Of a stretch of DNA of 64,000 bases, positions 1 through 11,998 are shown piece by piece. Where the stretch lies: assembly GCA_024516035.1 (NCBI GenBank), contig CM044964.1, positions 15,393,575 through 15,457,574 of the forward strand. Reading direction: 5' to 3'. Below the pieces are notes generated by a model. The model searched no databases and was not told the origin of the DNA. It saw nothing but the letters and a program-made list of their open reading frames with translations. The DNA is from Bactericera cockerelli (Eukaryota; Arthropoda; Insecta; Hemiptera; Triozidae). The position numbers and the translations under genes were made by a program. How positions within the stretch are numbered: the first letter of the stretch is position 1; each line of letters starts with the position of its first letter.

Positions 1-607
1 GGCCGGTAATTGTAAATAACCTTTTTTTTTATTAAAGTGGGTAGGTATAAATAGTTCTTGTGGTAATATATAAATTCATTTCCAACTCCAACAGTACTCC
101 CTAAGATACCAATCAACCTCCCTGCTCGTCCGTAATAATAAATTTGCATAATAATAAATAATATACCTTTCTCTTGAGTGTGTTTTCTCGTTCAAAGTGT
201 TTTTGATCTAAGTGGTAAATAAAATCAAATCAATTCTTTTTTTAATAATACCTACCGGTGAATAAATAATAACAGTTTCAACACTTGGTTACATTAACAA
301 TTTCAAAGTTCCTGTATAAGTTAGTTTCAAAGTTCCGGTCGGTAATGTAGGTTTTAAAAAAATGTAAAACCTTGTAAATAATAATACCTAGTATAATAAT
401 TTTAACATAGTGAAGGGTGAAGTTTTTACTAATGAATAAGAGTGAACATTCATATAAGTTTTAACATAACTTGAAATTACTAGTATAGTTTAACTTTAGA
501 AACATGTTGAATTTAATTTAAATAGACATAAATTTCAATTTCTATTTATCCCTGTACGTACCTACTTTTGTAAACAACTATTCATCTCTGCATAACCTTC
601 TGAGACC

Positions 608-3600
608 ATGGAGTCATTAGTAACAACTGGCGATCTTCTTCGACAATGGGACCTAGCAGAATACGTAGAATTGTTTGAAAGTAAGTAGAAAATTCATACT
701 TCAATTTATTACTGGTGATGTTTAACCTAAAACCAACCAAAGCATACTGTGAGAACAAATAAACTAATCGCCATTTTCTTTTACTATCAATAATAAAATA
801 TTAAATTTGACAAACTAAAAATAATGGTTAAAAAAAGTTGTTATTCAATGGTACAAAAGGCTAGCAGTCTTAGGGATTGAGAAATTGCACTATTGCCAAT
901 TTGAAATCTTGAAGATTGCCATTTGTTTCAGTCATGAAGAACATTAAGAGACTTATTAGCCTCAAAAGTTAGTAGTGTTTCTATCTTTTATTAATTAGTT
1001 TCATCTTTCTATGTTTCAGGACACAAAATAACTCCGCAACTCCTTCGAGTGATGAAAGAAAATCAGTGTTACAGGTTGATAGACTGCATGGATGACGTCA
1101 TGACATTAATGCAAAAACGAGATCAATGGGTGCAGGTAAGATCGACTTTCAATACAGATGGTTTTAAAATGAGATTTCCCTTGATACCGAGTGTGTGTGG
1201 GTGGGGAGGGGGTTAGAACCTTGATATAACGTACCTCGATACAGCGTAAACCTTGATATAACGTTGAAATCTTACTTTCCCTTCCTCACAGAATAGGAAA
1301 ACTCTATACAATGTAAAAGAAAACAAAAGGTGAACTTACCTCTAAACAACGTAATTTTCTGGACCTCTATACAACGTAATATTTTAAGTTTAGGAAGTCG
1401 AGTTTTCACATGCGCTGACTCCTGACATGACTGATAATGCTTTTACTATACTTGAAAAATAGGCCATATCCCTTGAATTACGGTATGTCGAGGTTCTACT
1501 GTACCTTCATTACTCACGAGTCCTTTCTACATGTGTGTGTACTCATGTGTGCGTGTGGGTTTTATTGCTTAAGCAAGTTGATGATGGCCGCCAGTTTTTG
1601 ATTCAATTCGTCTTTTTCCCAGAATACGGAGAACACGCAGAACACGGCGGTCACAGATAACGTACACTATCAGACAGCAGCAACGTTATCTTCTGACGCT
1701 ACACCAGCAGCAACGTTTTTCTCCAATGTGCAGTTATCTGCTGACACGGACAACTGGAATGCAAACGTCCTCACATCTACGCCATCTTCGTCATGGACCG
1801 AGTCCCAATCCTCGCAATTTACTAATTGGACATGTTCCACTAATTCAAATACCAGTAATGTGTTCTTAGATTCCCCCTCTTTCAATGACTCTCTCAGTGG
1901 GTCACTTGTGCAAAGTCCTCCAGTAATGCAAAACACAAGTACTCCAAGCCAGGAGTACTTGGTAATTGATTCAAATTTTGTAAGAGCATCTTTAGAACAT
2001 AGCCCTTCTATGAAAGCTTATCTTATTAAAAGCAAATTGGAATCCAGCCACGAAAGACGTAATGTTGCCCGTACAGTAATAGAGAGAATTTTGTCTCCAT
2101 GTCCCGAAAGACATATATCTAGTGTTGAATATACATTGTTGGCCACCCAAATTTGCTCTTTATTCCTAGAAGAAGCCAAAGCTTCTTGGTATTCTCCCTA
2201 TAAACCTCCAACCGACGTGTCCCCAAAAATTGTCGCCAGTGGACTTCTTTACGAAGCGGGCAGACGGTTGAGACAAAAAACATTAAAAAATCAAGGGAAT
2301 GAAGTAGTAAATAAAAGAAGGAGAAGGAGCTCGGTCCAAATGACATCTGATGAAGATTCTGCTGCCCATGGAGTCACCAAGGATGTCTTCTCTGAAGTTG
2401 GTAAGTCATAGAATAGAATATACTTTTTTTTTTTAGGTAGGATTCAACGTCGCTTTCAACTGCTAAGGTCATATCACAACGGGGGTTTTACCCTCCATGC
2501 GCTAGGTTTACCAATTCTAGCTACTCACGTTAACCTCACCCAGCCTGAGTGGGGCCGGGACTAGCCAGCATCACATGGGTGATACCTGGATGGTAACCCA
2601 TCCAATTACCATCTATGCGCGACGTTTCTTAACTTGAATATAAAATAGTTCAGAATTGAAAAATAATGGGGGTCTATTTCGATACTTTTTTGATATCTAT
2701 AACTTTTTCGTTACGTTTTTAATGAAGGAAGAAGGAAAGTCTCAATTTTTCCATCACTTTCTCTTTTTTATCTCTTGCTAATTTTCTTCTATTTCTGCTT
2801 TCAGAATCACCTTGCAGTGGATATTTGACGTGGTTGCAAGGAGTGACTGGGCAAGAAGATTTGGAAACAATCACAAAGAGATGGCAGGATACGTCTGCTG
2901 TACGGATGGCCTGCTTGTCGGAGGGAAAACCCAAGTACACTTCAATCCTGGAGTACTTTCAGACATTCCCGGTCTTGAAATCCTCCTTGGGAGCCAGACT
3001 GTTTGAAATAGACTTTGAGCATCTCTATCCAGACAAGGCAGACAGCCTCTTCAAGGCAATGCTTGAATTGCGACCAACCATACTCCATGTAGCGGTGAAT
3101 ACAATGGCGTCCCTGCGAGACAAAGAAGCATGTTCCATCCTTAGGAATACTTTTGATGCAATCACGCCCGACAGTAATGTGGACGCGATGAATGCACAGT
3201 GTCTTCTTTTTCTTCCATTTATAACCGACACTCCCAGCCAGAAGACAGTGAGGAAAGAATCTTGGAAGCCATCACGAACAGAAGTACGGAATGGATTCAT
3301 CTTACAGGTACTTTCCTCATCAAATTTAATTAGTGAAAGGCTAAAAAAAACAGAGTTTGCACTTCAGAAGAAGAGACCCATACTACCTTATGTTTTGTAT
3401 GTGGGGAACTTCACAAATCCTGAATCCATATATGTAATAGTTGATGACATTATGTTTGAAAGACAAACCATATTGGATGCAGTACATTTGTGTTTTCAAA
3501 TATTCTTTGTGTGTCACACTCATTACCCAGAAGAGAGCAATCACATTTGGCTTGCTCTCCAGAGAGGAGTCTATCAAATTAAAACAGAACATGATAGACT

Positions 3601-3655
3601 TCATTCCCCATGTAAAACTCTTTTAACAAATTTAGGTCTTCAGGCACATATCTAG
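608..3655 (+). CDS. SAM-domain protein of the SAMD3-like, transposon-associated type (four exons)
   Basis: My model joins exons 608-680, 1020-1135, 1623-2400 and 2805-3655, giving 605 residues and a TAG stop at 3653-3655. Every intron has GT-AG borders (GTAAGT, GTAAGA and GTAAGT donors; pyrimidine-rich acceptors) and the phases agree (1, 0, 1). The ATG at 608 sits in ACCATGG, a good Kozak context. Residues 1 to about 63 look like a SAM domain (LLRQWDLAEYVELFE, then ITPQLLRVMKE). A low-complexity Ser/Thr/Asn region follows, up to about residue 140. The C-terminal half (EYFQTFPVLKS, DIMFERQTILDAVHLCFQIF, CHTHYP) resembles proteins of the kind often annotated SAMD3-like in fish, cnidarian and insect genomes; this is from memory. 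No catalytic motif is visible. A same-strand transposase-like gene starts 62 bp downstream. Splicing is inferred, not shown by transcripts. An alternative donor exists near 3307, but the open frame beyond it looks family-like. Confidence 0.7.
1215..1503. mobile_element. Possible pogo/Tigger-like MITE in intron 2
   Basis: Within intron 2 of the SAM gene, short words such as CCTTGATATAACGT, CCTCGATACAGCG and CTCTATACAACGTAAT recur on the left. The right end reads GGTATGTCGAGGTTCTACTGTA. The reverse complement of that end, starting TACAGTAGAACCTCGACATA, resembles the termini of pogo/Tigger-type elements. The left terminus is degraded, so the borders are approximate and no target duplication was resolved. 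Confidence 0.35.
2440..2640 (-). mobile_element. SINE family C fragment (minus orientation)
   Basis: Lies in intron 3 of the SAM gene. It carries CGGGGGTTTTACCCTCCATG and, further on, AACCTCACCCAGCCTGAGTG. These are the reverse complement of the core of the complete copy at 63549-63877. The tRNA-like head is lost. Confidence 0.6.
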
Positions 3656-3717
3656 GGAGTAGATTTGCAGGGATGAATAGAAATTGAAATTTAAGGTTCC
3701 TTTATTGTTTTTAAAAA

Positions 3718-6163
3718 ATGTTCATTTGTTATGATTGTAAGAAAGAGTTTGATAATGTGCCTAAACTGATAGACCACATTAAACAATCTTGTATTGCACG
3801 TAAACGAAATGTAATAGCACAATATACGTGTGGCCAAGAATTTTGCTTTAGGCATTTTTCCTCATCAAATTCGTTACGTCGCCATTTATTAAGTCAGCAT
3901 GTTCATCATTTCTTAGATGAAAGTTCGATGGTACCAGAGGCTAGATATTTAGATTCTGTTAGTCTTGATCCTGGAACCACTATAAGCCTTGCTGTAAACG
4001 CAGAATTGACACTAATTCTGAGTGAAACAAAAAAAAAAAATTCAAGAGGGTATACTTCGTTTTGTGTCATCTTTGTACACAAATCCTGGTATACCTCGCT
4101 CATCTATTCAGAATTTTATGTCTGACTTTGAACAATTCATGCTGATTTATAATGGGAGTATTTTACAAGGAGTTAACTTTTTGGTACATCATAATATTTC
4201 ACATTTAAGAATTGCCGAGAGTGTCAAAGATTTTCTGAGATTAGGTACTAGTGAAGTAACTAATTTCAATTCAGACTATAAAAGACTCCAAGCCTTTGAA
4301 AAACGTGGTACTTTCATACCTTCTCAAGAAATTACAATAGGTTCACGCCTAGAACTTGTCAAGGGAAAAATGTGTCAAGTACCTTGTACAATGCAAATCA
4401 TACCGATAGATTTAGTGTTGAAAAATTTCTTATCCATTGATTATATTTTTGAAGATATTTCTGAGTATTTAAATAGCCTGAATGAATGCCCGTCCACCTT
4501 GTTGAAAAATATTGTCCATGGCTCGACATGGAAATCCCAAAATTTCAAAAATTCGAATAATGAATTACATTTACCGCTAACACTGTACTTTGACGAGTAC
4601 GAGCCGAACAATGCGCTCTCAAGTCATGCAGGTGTGCAAAAGTTAGCTGGAGTTTATGTAGGCTTACCTTTCCTGCCTCCTAAGTGGAGTTCGAAGTTGA
4701 TTAATATTCTCATATTGGGAGTTTTTCATGCACATGATCGCCGTGCGTTTGGCAATAAGGCAGTTTTTCAGAAAATCATTGACACTCTTAATAGCTTAAG
4801 TATTTTAGGGGTTAAGTTAAAAAATAGTCACTTTGATGGTATCGTAAAATTCCATGTGGTTTGCTTAACAGGTGACAATCTGGGTTTGAATGGAATTTTG
4901 GGGTTTGTAGAAAGTTTTGTTGCAAATTATTGTTGTCGCATTTGCTCTGCGGACAGAGCTCGACTAGGTACTATGGTTGTAGAAGATAAATCATTATTGC
5001 GAAACATGGAATCTTACGATATGCATTTAGAGCAGGATGACACATCGTTGACAGGTTTAAAAGAAAAGTGTGTTTTCTTAGACCTAAAACATTTTAATTT
5101 ATTTGAAAATGTGGCAGTTGATATTTTACATGACTATCTTGAGGGCTGTTGTAAATATGTTATGTCCTTTGTTGTAAATTACATTGTTAAAACGGTAAAA
5201 GCTGTGTCTACGTCCGTTTTAAAGGGTATTGTCTTTTCCTTTGATTACGGCCCTGATAAAATAAACAAACCCGTCAATATAATTCATGATGATGACACAT
5301 CAAAAATTAAATTGAAATGTACGGGCTCAGAAATGATGGTTTTTGTAAGATATTTCGCTTTACTAGTGGGTGAATACATATCTGAAGAGGATAAAGTCTG
5401 GGAACTGTACCGTCAGTTACGTGAAGTATTGGACCGAATTATGACTGAGAAAGTAACTCCTGCTGATGTTGTACAGCTAAAAGACTCTGTTGAGTACTTC
5501 TTAGAACTATACAGAGAAGTAACTAATGATACTCTGAAACCAAAATTTCATTTTCTTCTCCATTATCCCGCCATGTTTTTAAAATTTGGTCCACTGGCAA
5601 GGGTTTCGACGATGCGATTTGAGGCAAAGCATAGAGTGTCAAAAATAGCAGCCCGAGCAGCTTGTAGTCGGATTAATATTTGTAAAACTGTAGCCGTGAG
5701 GCATCAGTTAACAATGCACGGGTTCTTCCTAAACATCTGTAAGCCTGCTGGTCTAGATTGTGGAAAAGCCACATTAATAGACTTGGGAAAATTTGAAAGC
5801 CTAAAAAAAGTGTTCCCCGACATTTATCCCTCTGATATTTATTCTGTTAAATGGGTCGTGAGCGATTGTGAAAAAATCAATGAGAAAAGTATTTTGATAG
5901 CTGACCTCTTGTTTTCTGACATAGAGCCACAGCTTGTTCAGGTAGAGGATATTTACATCAACAAAGCCAATAGTGCCGTTCTTTTATCTTGTTCTCAGCT
6001 TACAAATCTAGGCTTCGATTTTCATTATGTAGCGTATCAGGTTAAACATTCAATTGAAAAAGTGTACCTGACACTTGATGAGGTTTTCTCAAAAAAACCC
6101 AACACATTATCCGTTTTATCTAATGGCTCAATGTATGTAACACTTCGCACTAAAATAACTTAA
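3718..6163 (+). pseudogene. C2H2 zinc-finger / TNP2-like transposase-type gene, frameshifted in an A-tract
   Basis: The frame from ATG 3718 encodes two zinc-finger-like motifs: CYDCKKEFDNVPKLIDHIKQ, and a C-X4-C-X12-H-X4-H finger (CGQEFCFRHFSSSNSLRRH). It then enters an A-run at 4029-4040. The rest continues in the +1 frame from about 4022 as about 700 residues. That part has FDEYEPNNALSSHAG, LTGDNLGLNGILGFVESFV, a CCRIC cysteine cluster, VDILHDYLEGCCKY and KPKFHFLLHYP, then MRFEAKHRVSK. This motif order resembles animal proteins related to plant CACTA/EnSpm TNP2 transposases, and the acidic positions (FDE, GDN, HDxxE) are candidates for an RNase-H-like active site. Removing one A from the run would join the frames, so this is a 1-nt lesion, a sequencing error or a slippage site. 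AATAAA at 6296-6301 suits a 3' end. Family assignment is from memory. Confidence 0.65.
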
Positions 6164-6173
6164 TTACATCTTA

Positions 6174-6270
6174 AACTTGTAATCATTTGTAACTTGTAAT
6201 CATTTGTTATTCTACATAAGTAACTTGTAATCATTTGTTATTCTACATAAATTTGTTGTTCTACATACTT
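6174..6270. repeat. Short direct repeats in the 3' UTR region
   Basis: The words CTTGTAATCATTTGT and TTATTCTACATAA recur two to three times within about 100 bp, between the transposase-like stop codon and the AATAAA signal. Confidence 0.6.
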
Positions 6271-6295
6271 ATATACCTATATTATAAGCTCGCTC

Positions 6296-6301
6296 AATAA
6301 A
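6296..6301 (+). promoter_or_regulatory. AATAAA polyadenylation signal
   Basis: The canonical hexamer lies 133 bp after the stop codon of the transposase-like gene and is followed by T-rich sequence. It is a plausible cleavage signal for that transcript. Confidence 0.5.
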
Positions 6302-6411
6302 TCTTACTCTCTTCATTTTGTTTAATCAAAATTATTATCTGTTATTATTCTTCTTCTTTTAAAGTCAACAGAATACAGGTTCAGAGGTTTCGTGAGGTAT
6401 GCAGAAATATG

Positions 6412-6660
6412 CATGAATAGTAAGAAATATTCATGCTTAATAAGCATGAATAGTAAGAAGTATTCATGCTTAATAAGCATGAATAGTAAGAAATATTCAT
6501 GCTTAATAAGCATGAATAGGAAGAAACACTCATGCTAAATAAGCATGAATAGGAAGAAACACTCATGCTAAATAAGCATGAATAGGAAGAAACACTCATG
6601 CTAAATAAGCATGAATAGGAAAACACATTCATGCTAAATATGCATGAACCTAAAAACCGT
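6412..6660. repeat. 33-bp palindromic tandem array
   Basis: About 7.5 copies of a 33-bp unit built on ATTCATGCTTAATAAGCATG. The core is itself an inverted repeat, so each unit can form a hairpin. Units drift from ATAGTAAGAAATATT to ATAGGAAGAAACACT along the array. Confidence 0.85.
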
Positions 6661-6680
6661 TCATGCCAATTATGTATAAA

Positions 6681-6960
6681 GGGGATGCATAAAATATGCA
6701 GAAATATGCATAAACGAAAATGCACCATGCTAATTATGCATGATAGGGATGCATAAAATATGCAGAAATATGCATAAACGAAAATGCACCATGCTAATTA
6801 TGCATGATAGGGATGCATAAAATATGCAGAAATATGCATAACGAAAATGCACCACGCTAATTATGCATGATAGGGATGCATAAAATATGCAGAAATATGC
6901 ATAAACGAAAATGCACCACGCTAATTATGTATGAATGGGATGCATAAAATATGCAGAAGT
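6681..6960. repeat. 64-bp ATGCAT-rich tandem array
   Basis: About 4.5 copies of a 64-bp unit that begins GGGATGCATAAAATATGCAG and contains several ATGCAT or TATGCA words. It directly follows the 33-bp array, and the shared ATGCAT words suggest a common origin. It lies within 0.8 kb of the end of the transposase-like frame. Confidence 0.85.
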
Positions 6961-7029
6961 TTCATACAGTCTGTGTGACATTTAGGCAGAGTTTGCATAG
7001 TCTATGCATCCTTGTATGCATAAGATTGA

Positions 7030-7065
7030 TGACGTCATCAATATTGATCAATATTGATGACGTCA
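7030..7065. repeat. 36-bp perfect palindrome with two TGACGTCA sites
   Basis: Two 18-bp arms mirror each other exactly around TTGATCAA. The outer ends are both TGACGTCA, the consensus CRE/ATF octamer. It could be a cruciform or a pair of protein-binding sites; function is not shown. Confidence 0.85.
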
Positions 7066-7505
7066 GAGATAGCATGAATTCATGAAAACGCATTTATGAA
7101 AAAAATGAAAAAAACAGTCAGGCAGAATGTGCAGATCCATATATTATGAAGAATTCTGCATGCTGACATGCAGAATTTGGCTAATTTTTTTCAGCGTGTA
7201 CATATTTGAAACTCAGACAGCATCCCTCTGCTGACGAGGAATAACAAATACCCGAAACAGCTTTTCTGATATGTTCTGATATTCATGTCTTCATGAACAT
7301 ATTTTTTCTATTTTGACTGATAAGTCACTGATTATAAGTACGCATGAGTTAGCGGGGATATCAATTTTGCTCCCTCTCGCTCCCCAAGCGAGGAGCAATA
7401 TTGCAACTATAAGAGTAATTCGAGTATATGTATAAGAAACTGCATAGATGACTGAATTCATGTGAAGGCGAATTACGTACACATTATGATATAGTGGAGC
7501 ACGAC

Positions 7506-8100
7506 GATATACTAAAAAAAAAAAAAAAAAAAAAAAATGCCAGAAAAATTGTAATTGAAAGGATAAGGTCCCCATGAATATATATGTATAAAGCGAGCTA
7601 GGGCGAGAAAGAGAGAGGGAGAGAGGAAAATTAGGGAGGAAGACAGATAGAGAGAGAGAATTCAGAGAAGACGAAGATATAACGGAAGTATGTAGAGAGG
7701 TGATTCCTTTTCTATTATGTAAGCTTCATAATATTCACAGAAAGGATATGCACAGAGGATAATAATGATAAAGCAATGAATAGGTGCACATACGGGGAAA
7801 CGCAGACAAGAACAATAATATAATTAGGTAGAAAAGAAAGAAAGAAAAAAGAGAGAAGGAATAGTACAAAAGAGTCTAGTATGGTAATGATATAGCACTT
7901 GAGAATAAGGGGAGAGAAAGCGAGAGTGAAAAGATACGTAGGAGAAAAGAAAAGAGTGAAAATGTTTTCCATATACAAGAAAGAAAAAGAAAAAAACATA
8001 CAATAAAAGTATGTAAATAAAAATACAAATAGAAAAGAAATATTGGGTGGGAGAGGGAGAGAGATGTAAAAAACACTCATGAAAAATACAGAGAGACAGT
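7506..8100. repeat. Poly(A) tract and purine-rich low-complexity region
   Basis: A poly(A) run near 7514-7536 is followed by several hundred bases biased to A and G on the plus strand (GAGAGAGGGAGAGAGGAAAA and similar). Open frames here encode only low-complexity Phe/Ser/Leu stretches and are not genes. Confidence 0.7.
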
Positions 8101-9000
8101 TATAGTGAGTAATGATATGATGACATCATTAGCGAAGGAAGCTGATGAAATTTTAACAGAAGAAAATAAAATACACTAACAACAACAACAGCAACATTAG
8201 AAACGTCAGAGGAGGAATATATGAACAACAGATTTAGGAAAAACAAGTAGTAGCAACGATATGACCAACAGGTAAAGAAATACTCATAGGAGTGACGAAA
8301 TAAGCGATAGCTGACGCGATAGAAGGTATCAATCAAAAACATGAACATATAAACAATATCAAAAACACTTCTTATATCTTAGACCAATACAGACAAAATT
8401 AACAATAACTAAAAATGGGCAAAGTAAAATAATGGTTATCAGTAACTAAAAAATTGGGTGATTACATTACTGTCCTTATAATAGGGTAAGGAAAGTAAAA
8501 AACCGAACGAAAACTCGCTTTAGAAGACATAAAGAAAGAAGTAAAGGAAAACGTGAGATAAAAGTAGCAAACGAGGAAATGAAATATGATGATGAAAAAT
8601 CTAGGAAAAGTAAATTCCATTTCCGCCGCTCTCAGTGAGGCGATTTCCAGAACAATTGATAGTGTGCGAGGTGAGAACCCATCCACATCTCCGGGCTACA
8701 CGTGTTAGAGGAGGTGCTGAGGTGTTGGCTTTCACAACAGAGGAGAGGAGAAGAAAATCTAGCAAGTTTTAGAGAATAGGAACATTGCACGCGATTTTTT
8801 TTATTCCAAAAAGAAATTCCTAAAACTATAAGTGTGTATTGATAAAAGATGAAATATTCGTGCATTGGGGTAGGATGGAGCGGTTGGGCCGAAACTTTGT
8901 ACGACAGCATAATACCTCGTTGTGTAGATTAGGGTTAGGTAGAATACATATAAGGCTATGCCTTGGGTCGGAACTCGGTTGCAGCCGGGATGGACAACAC
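8101..9000. other. Unannotated spacer
   Basis: AT-rich sequence with no convincing gene. Around 8470-8500 there is a degraded copy of the hairpin word TAAGGAAAGTAAAA that ends repeat family A at 16.7 kb. Confidence 0.5.
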
Positions 9001-9013
9001 CAACTAGTTGAAG

Positions 9014-9160
9014 TTATCATATTTATTTATGTTAATCAGAATGTGGTATCTCAACTACTCAAACTCGCTTTACTAAATTCTTGCTGAACTTGGGACTCAA
9101 ACCACCGACCTCCGGTTACGAGTGCGCCACTGTATCGATCAAGCTACTGAGTTCGGTCAC
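9014..9160 (-). mobile_element. SINE family D, tRNA-Thr-like, minus
   Basis: Read in reverse, a tRNA-like head (GACCTCAGTAGCTTGATCG family) with a B-box-like GGTTTGAGTCC is followed by the AGCGAGTTTGAGTAG body and a GATAACTT-type tail. It matches other D copies at 18370, 41365, 51543 and 55727. Confidence 0.75.
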
Positions 9161-9629
9161 TGAAATTAAAGATCATTTTAAACCTCTTAAGGCAACACAA
9201 ATATACATTCTAATGAATAAGAAATAGACAGATTGAAAAAGTCACATTCCAACTTATAAGATCCTCTGACCTTTGAAACCGGGACCTGTTATAATAAGAT
9301 GACATGGTAATTGATCATTTTCCAGAGGGAATGTGATTCAATCACTTAGGTCCACGGTCAGGTGTTTGTACAGTCCTGGAGATAGGTAGATTACGTTCAG
9401 ATCAACACTATTTCATTCCATTATCCTATGATAATGCATTACTCGCTCTCTGTAGCAAATAATAATAATTGCAACTTTACTGTTGCTAGATAAAGTTTAT
9501 CTAGCTTTATTTGGGGGTGCGGCTCCTGTTTTTGACTTATCCGCTTCCCCCCCCTTAATTGTTGTTATTGTCCTGTGTGTTTTCTGTTTCTTGTTAAATG
9601 TTGTCTTAATATAGATCATGTTGTTATCT

Positions 9630-9783
9630 TCCTGCTAATTTATCCACAGGAAGATCAGGTGAATTGTCTTTGTGTATGTGTGATGTAGTTTGTTGATAAG
9701 TCGTGATGGAGTCATTTGTGTATTCTGTGTCTTTGTGAGTGTTGTCTTTGCGTATCTCCCTGCTAATTTAACCACAGGAAGAT
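9630..9783. repeat. Direct repeat inside the LINE 3' region
   Basis: CTGCTAATTTATCCACAGGA near 9632 and CTGCTAATTTAACCACAGGA near 9759 are near-identical words about 127 bp apart, in the presumed 3' UTR of the R1-type element. Confidence 0.6.
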
Positions 9784-9916
9784 ACATTAAATTTGTATTG
9801 GTGTCTTTGTTAGTTGGGCAGTTTGAGTCAAGTCTTTGTCTAGTCAGTGTTGTGTATTGTTTGTATGTTGAGTCATGTTTCTGTGATAGTCGTGTTACCT
9901 GTGGAGAAGGTAGAAG

Positions 9917-10271
9917 CATTTTTTTTTTTTTTTTTTTTTTTTTTATTAGGCATTCCTAGTTACCTACATAGTTTATGATAGTAGATGAAAGAAAAATAAA
10001 ATAAAAAATAAATAAGTAGGCATTAGGAAGGTTTTTTTTTTTTTTTTTTTTTCCTCTTTTTTTTCGTCTTTTTTTTTTTTTTTGGTTTTTTTTTTTTTTT
10101 TTTTTTTTCGTCTTTTTTTTTCTTTTGTTTTGTTTTTTGTTTTGTTTTTTTTTTTTTTTTTTTTTTTCTGGCTTTTTTTACCTTTCCTTTACATTAAAAA
10201 TAATATGTATATATTAAAAGTGTTTGGAAATTATTTTTTTTGATCAAAGTTTTTTTTTTTTTTTTTTTAGT
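9917..10271. repeat. Cluster of poly(T) tracts
   Basis: Five or more T-runs of about 15-30 nt are separated by short spacers (TCGTC, TGGTT, GTTTTG). They lie in the 3' UTR of the minus-strand LINE, where they read as poly(A). The lengths may be unreliable in an assembly. Confidence 0.8.
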
Positions 10272-10358
10272 ATTAATACAATACAAGTATCTAATAATCT
10301 ATAAATTTCAATATTATGGAAACATATAAAAGAGCAATGGTACCATTTTAGCATTTTT

Positions 10359-11998
10359 CTAGTTTTTTATGGTTAAAAAGATTAATAATTCCAGAAGACA
10401 TTTTTTGTTGTAACATTTTTCAAAACATTCTTTGTAACTACTATATGTACCCACTTTCCTAACCAAATTTTGTCTCTCTTCTTCGTATAATTGGCAGTTC
10501 ATGATCCTATGGTTAGGTGTGTCTGGAGTTGTACACCTACGGCAGTCAGCACTCCTTGTCTTGTTGATGCGGAACAGATGTATTTGAAACTCTCCATGTC
10601 CAGACATCATGCTCGTCAGGTCTCTTGTGTGGATGATGTCAAATTTGGAGCGGTCAGCAACAGTTGGAAAGATATCTCTTGTACATGCTCCTTTCGTTGA
10701 GTTGGTCCAGATTTCTTCCCATAGTTCCATTGTTTTTTCCCGAATGATTGTTTTAACAGCACTTCTTGTATGTTCTAATGAATTGAACTGAAGGTCCATA
10801 TATGTGGCTTGTCCATTTTTTCTAAATATTTCAATGCAGGCATTTTCTTTAATTATGAAATGTATAGGCGCTTCATTCGCGATAATGTGAGTTGCATGGT
10901 GCGATATGGTTTTATATCCTTTAATTACTTGAATTAAACAGAGTCTTTGGGCAGATGCTAGTGAGTCTCTCTCCTTTTTAATGTCAAGCCGATGACTCCA
11001 TATGCTTGAGGCATATGACATAATTGGAATAATGACCATTTTGTAAATCTGATTTAGTGCTTTTCCTGTGTTCCAATTTTTTTGCAAGTGATGTCGTATA
11101 CCAAAGAATATTTTTTTCGTCTTGTCAGCTATGTATGCTATGTGTTGGTTAAAAGATAGCTTATCATCTATTATCACGCCCAGATATTTGAAGTGTTTTA
11201 CTTTTTCGATGTTTTTTTCTTTTATTTTAATTTTAGGTTTAGTTCTTAATTTTCCAAATATCATTATCTTCGTTTTGTTTGTAGCAATTTCTTGTTTTGA
11301 ATTATTCATCCACTTTTCAAGTTCATCAGTAACAATTTTAATTCTACTTTCCAATTGATTTTTGGTATTTCCTTTTATTACAGCCGCAATATCATCAGCG
11401 TATGCGATTATTTCTATTTCCTCTGGGAAATCAACTTGTAGAAACGTGTCCATAACAAAATTCCAAATCGTAGCTCCACCTACGGATCCTTGTGGACACC
11501 CTTTCGTTAGGGTTTTTTTATAGTGTTCATAGATAACTGTTCTCTCTTCAAAATAGCTCACAAGCATTTGTAGTATTGATTTAGGCACATTTTTATTGTT
11601 CATACATTGCAGAGCATACGTCCATAAAACTTCATTAAATGCCCCAGATATGTCTACAAAAATGGCAGCAGCATACTTTTCTTGTCTGTATTTAATGGTA
11701 TTTACTAGCTTACAAATGGCAGACACTGTGTCTCTTCCTTTAATAAACCCGTATTGTTTTTCTGAGAAAAGCTGATTAGGCGTGGTTTCGCGCATTTTAT
11801 TAATAATGATACGCTCAAGTACTTTACCAAGTTCATCTAATAGAGTTAGAGGTCGATAGGATTTTGGGTCAGTAAGATTGGTTTTACCTGGTTTTGTCAA
11901 TATTTTTAAATTACCATTTTTCCAGATTTTAGGGAATGTTCTTTGTTCCCAACATTTTTTATAGAGCAAGAAAAATATTTTGGGGTTTCCTTTGAATG

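Noticed and set aside
1..607. Left terminal inverted repeat of a transposon matching the region after 7000
   Set aside because: I looked for matching ends beginning CACT or similar and found none I could support by eye. The element's left end may lie outside the window.
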